A stretch of DNA of 6,639 nucleotides from an uncultured Victivallales bacterium (GTDB lineage: Bacteria > Verrucomicrobiota > Lentisphaeria > Oligosphaerales > JAFGRS01), in contig CAILKC010000390.1 of the NCBI GenBank assembly GCA_903834675.1, positions 1 to 6,639 of the forward strand. Direction: 5' to 3'. Of this stretch, positions 5,046 to 6,639 are shown piece after piece. The notes beneath the pieces are model-generated. The model was not told the origin of the DNA and searched no databases. It saw nothing but the letters and a program-made list of their open reading frames with translations. Position 1 is the stretch's first letter; every line of letters begins with the position of its first letter. Position numbers and translations under genes: made by a program.

Positions 5046-5864
5046 ATGGAACGCCAGATTACCACCTTCGCCAATCGTGCTGAACTGGACAAGGCCCGCG
5101 CCGCCCTGGAGCGCCTCGGGCTGCCCTACGACGTGCTCACCCCCGAGCCCGCCTACCGCGCTGTCGGGGTACCGGCGCTGGTGCTGTCCGCCGAGGCGGT
5201 CGCCGCCTTGACGCGCCAAGCGCACGACGCCTTTGTCGCCAGCGGCTGGATCGACTTCCGGCCGCCGCCAGCCCCAGTCCCCGACAGCGAACCCCCCGCC
5301 TTCGCCGAGGACCTCTTCGGCCGCTGTGCCATCATGCTCCTGGCCCCCTGCGTCGCCGACGCCCGCAAACTGCGCCTGATCGCTCATCTCGGCGGCGACC
5401 TCGCTGCCGTCATGCCCTACCTGAATGCCGAGATGCCCCACGCCATGTACAACCATGAGGCGGATACCTTCACCTTCATGGAGAACTACCGGATGATCTC
5501 GCTCTACCCCCGGCGTCTTACCCTCGCCAAAGCCGACGATATCGTGGACGCCTGGCGGGTACTCGAATCTCTGCGCTGCCTGGTCAACCGCACCTGGGCC
5601 CGTCGCCAGGAAATCACCCCATCCACCACGCTGCGCCGGAAACCCCCGGCCCTGGAAATCTACAAACGCCTCCCCGGAACCAACTGCCGTCAGTGCGGCG
5701 AGATGACCTGCATGGCCTTCGCGATGCGACTGTGGAACGGCGACCTGGCACCGGCTCAGTGCAAACCTGTGTTCCAGGGCGCCTACCCTCAACTCAAGGA
5801 GCCCCTGCTGGCCATCTGCACCGGCCTCGGACTGGCCAGCGGGGCGGACACCTCAGCCTCGTAG
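5046..5864 (+). CDS. DUF3343 (Se/S carrier-like) plus [4Fe-4S] domain protein
   Basis: This is a 272-residue soluble protein. Residues 1-72 resemble DUF3343, named a putative Se/S carrier-like domain (ITTFANRAELDKARAALERLGLPYDVL at the N-terminal end). A Pro-rich linker (73-86) leads to a middle domain of about 88-200 that I cannot name (C94, C102, LNAEMPHAMYNHEADTF near 126-142). Residues 203-240 form an Fe-S domain with C214-x2-C217-x4-C222-x16-C239 (TNCRQCGEMTCMAFAMRLWNG), the spacing of the FeS domain in the CO-dehydrogenase/acetyl-CoA synthase gamma subunit and RnfB. A likely role is electron delivery or sulfur/selenium handling for the thiol proteins of the operon; this is inference. 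GGAGG at 5037-5041 sets the start at 5046; an in-frame TTG at 5010 lacks this support. It is the last gene before a terminator and starts 63 bases after arsG. Confidence 0.78.
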   Translation: MERQITTFANRAELDKARAALERLGLPYDVLTPEPAYRAVGVPALVLSAEAVAALTRQAHDAFVASGWIDFRPPPAPVPDSEPPAFAEDLFGRCAIMLLAPCVADARKLRLIAHLGGDLAAVMPYLNAEMPHAMYNHEADTFTFMENYRMISLYPRRLTLAKADDIVDAWRVLESLRCLVNRTWARRQEITPSTTLRRKPPALEIYKRLPGTNCRQCGEMTCMAFAMRLWNGDLAPAQCKPVFQGAYPQLKEPLLAICTGLGLASGADTSAS

Positions 5865-5888
5865 CGGCTGCATCAGCGCCGCGTTTTT
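5864..5888 (+). terminator. Likely rho-independent terminator of the arsR operon
   Basis: GCGGCTG (5864-5870) pairs with CAGC...CGC (5874-5877 and 5880-5882) around a CAT loop, with a 2-base bulge (5878-5879), giving seven pairs. TTTTT follows at 5884-5888. It starts on the stop codon of the Fe-S protein gene and comes just before a new promoter, which is where an operon end is expected. The bulge makes it a moderate-strength candidate. Confidence 0.6.
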
Positions 5889-5902
5889 GCCGCCTGCAGC
5901 AC

Positions 5903-5931
5903 TTGACCGAAGGGTGTGGCCCTGCTAGTAT
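5903..5931 (+). promoter_or_regulatory. Sigma70-type promoter of acr3
   Basis: TTGACC (5903-5908), a 17-bp spacer and TAGTAT (5926-5931) closely match the sigma70 consensus in an AT-rich island. The start of transcription would be near 5938, inside the palindrome at 5931-5954, about 45 bases before the acr3 start. It allows acr3 to be transcribed separately from the upstream operon. Confidence 0.7.
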
Positions 5932-5954
5932 ATGCATATCTGCGCATATTCATA
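5931..5954. promoter_or_regulatory. Candidate operator at the acr3 start of transcription
   Basis: A 24-bp inverted repeat of the form TATG-N-ATAT-N6-ATAT-N-CATA pairs at 9 of 12 positions. GCATAT also occurs twice, 10 bp apart (5934-5939 and 5944-5949), so both sites face the same side of the helix. Its overlap with the -10 box and +1 suits a repressor of the ArsR/SmtB type. The half-site is unlike the TTGGC arms before arsR. Confidence 0.6.
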
Positions 5955-5982
5955 CTAATGGTACAGAGAGGGGTCACGCCCC

Positions 5983-6639
5983 ATGGGCAACAGCATTCGC
6001 AAGCAGCTTTCGTTCCTAGACCGCTACCTGACCCTCTGGATCGTCCTGGCGATGGCCGGCGGCGTACTTCTGGGGTACGTGGCGCCGGGCGTGGGGAACT
6101 GGATCGCGTCGCTGCATCCCCGCGGCAGCCAGACGAGCATTCCCATCGCCCTGGGGCTGATCCTGATGATGTACCCGCCCCTGGCCAAGGTCAAGTACGA
6201 GGAACTCGGCGACGCCTTCCGCGACCTCAAGGTCATGGGGCTGTCGCTGCTACAGAACTGGGTCATCGGGCCGGTGCTCATGTTCGGGCTGGCCGTAGTC
6301 TTTCTGCGGCACCGTCCCGAGTTCATGACCGGACTGATCCTGATCGGGCTGGCCCGCTGCATCGCCATGGTCATCGTCTGGAACGACCTGGCCAAGGGCG
6401 ACGCGGAGTACTGCGCCGGGCTGGTGGCGCTGAACTCGATCTTCCAGGTGCTTTTCTACAGCGTCTATGCCTGGCTGTTCATCAAGGTCCTGCCGCCCAT
6501 CCTCGGGCTGAACCTTGGCGACGTGGACCTCTCCAAGGTCACCATCGGCAGCATCGCCGAGAGCGTGTTTATCTACCTTGGGATTCCCTTCCTGGCGGGG
6601 ATGCTGACCCGCTTCGCCCTGGTCCGGGCGTACGGCAAG
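5983..6639 (+). CDS. acr3: ACR3-family arsenite efflux transporter (partial, cut by the window edge)
   Basis: The first 219 residues of an ACR3-type arsenite permease are present; the frame stays open to the last base, so the C-terminal part lies outside (family members are usually about 350-400 residues). The protein exports As(III) as arsenite across the inner membrane. Diagnostic stretches are [19 protein letters not shown] (57-75), [16 protein letters not shown] (89-104) and [19 protein letters not shown] (122-140), where C126 corresponds to the conserved cysteine needed in characterised ACR3 proteins, followed by [19 protein letters not shown] (142-160). About six membrane segments are visible. 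AGAGAGGGG (5965-5973) is the ribosome binding region, nine bases before the ATG. It has its own promoter and operator, so it may respond to inorganic arsenite separately from the upstream operon. Confidence 0.95.
   Translation, partial: MGNSIRKQLSFLDRYLTLWIVLAMAGGVLLGYVAPGVGNWIASLHPRGSQTSIPIALGLILMMYPPLAKVKYEELGDAFRDLKVMGLSLLQNWVIGPVLMFGLAVVFLRHRPEFMTGLILIGLARCIAMVIVWNDLAKGDAEYCAGLVALNSIFQVLFYSVYAWLFIKVLPPILGLNLGDVDLSKVTIGSIAESVFIYLGIPFLAGMLTRFALVRAYGK

Noticed and set aside
3668..5083. 471-codon open frame on the + strand
   Set aside because: It overlaps arsF and arsG in another frame and is rich in Arg, Pro and Ser, including the repeat array read out of frame; no domain is visible.
4098..5792. 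Long open frame (564 codons) on the - strand
   Set aside because: It is antisense to arsG and the Fe-S protein gene and translates the 56-bp repeats. The + strand frames have SD sites, membrane helices and a clear Fe-S motif, so this is a GC-driven shadow.

Overview
The window is GC-rich (roughly 63-65% by eye) and proteobacterial in style, with Shine-Dalgarno sites, sigma70-type promoters and tight gene packing. A gammaproteobacterium, perhaps of the purple sulfur/Chromatiales type, would fit, but this is a low-confidence inference because no phylogenetic marker is present. It holds an arsenic/organometal(loid) resistance island with eight genes, all on the + strand. The last gene runs off the right edge.

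Layout. Positions 1-440 show no credible gene and are packed with palindromes and a near-perfect 28-bp direct repeat. A sigma70 promoter (TTGCCA, 17 bp, TATAGT) and overlapping inverted repeats at 470-519 precede an operon-like run: an ArsR repressor (553-897); a membrane permease of the ArsP/DUF318 type (968-2065); a small CPKC thioredoxin-fold protein (2089-2346); an exported three-part protein with a thioredoxin domain, a NosL-like domain and a MerB-like domain (2384-3613); an ArsF-family membrane-anchored CVTC protein (3610-4101); three tandem copies of a 56-bp GC-rich repeat (4110-4277); an ArsG/CcdA-like permease (4287-4982); and a DUF3343 plus [4Fe-4S] protein (5046-5864). A likely rho-independent terminator follows at 5864-5888. 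A second sigma70 promoter (TTGACC, 17 bp, TAGTAT) with a strong palindrome drives an ACR3-family arsenite exporter (5983 to the edge).

How it may work together. The ArsF- and ArsG-like genes resemble the ArsEFG module linked to nitro/amino-aromatic arsenical resistance. The DUF318 permease, CPKC protein and MerB-like domain resemble modules proposed for organometal transport and cleavage. The inferred scheme is that a thiol relay (CIPC, CPKC and CVTC centres) and an Fe-S protein supply electrons, the NosL/MerB-type domains bind or cleave an organometal(loid), the two permeases move organic forms, and ACR3 exports inorganic arsenite. The most unusual item is the thioredoxin-NosL-MerB fusion, whose last domain keeps the two catalytic cysteine positions of MerB but appears to carry Cys where MerB has Asp.
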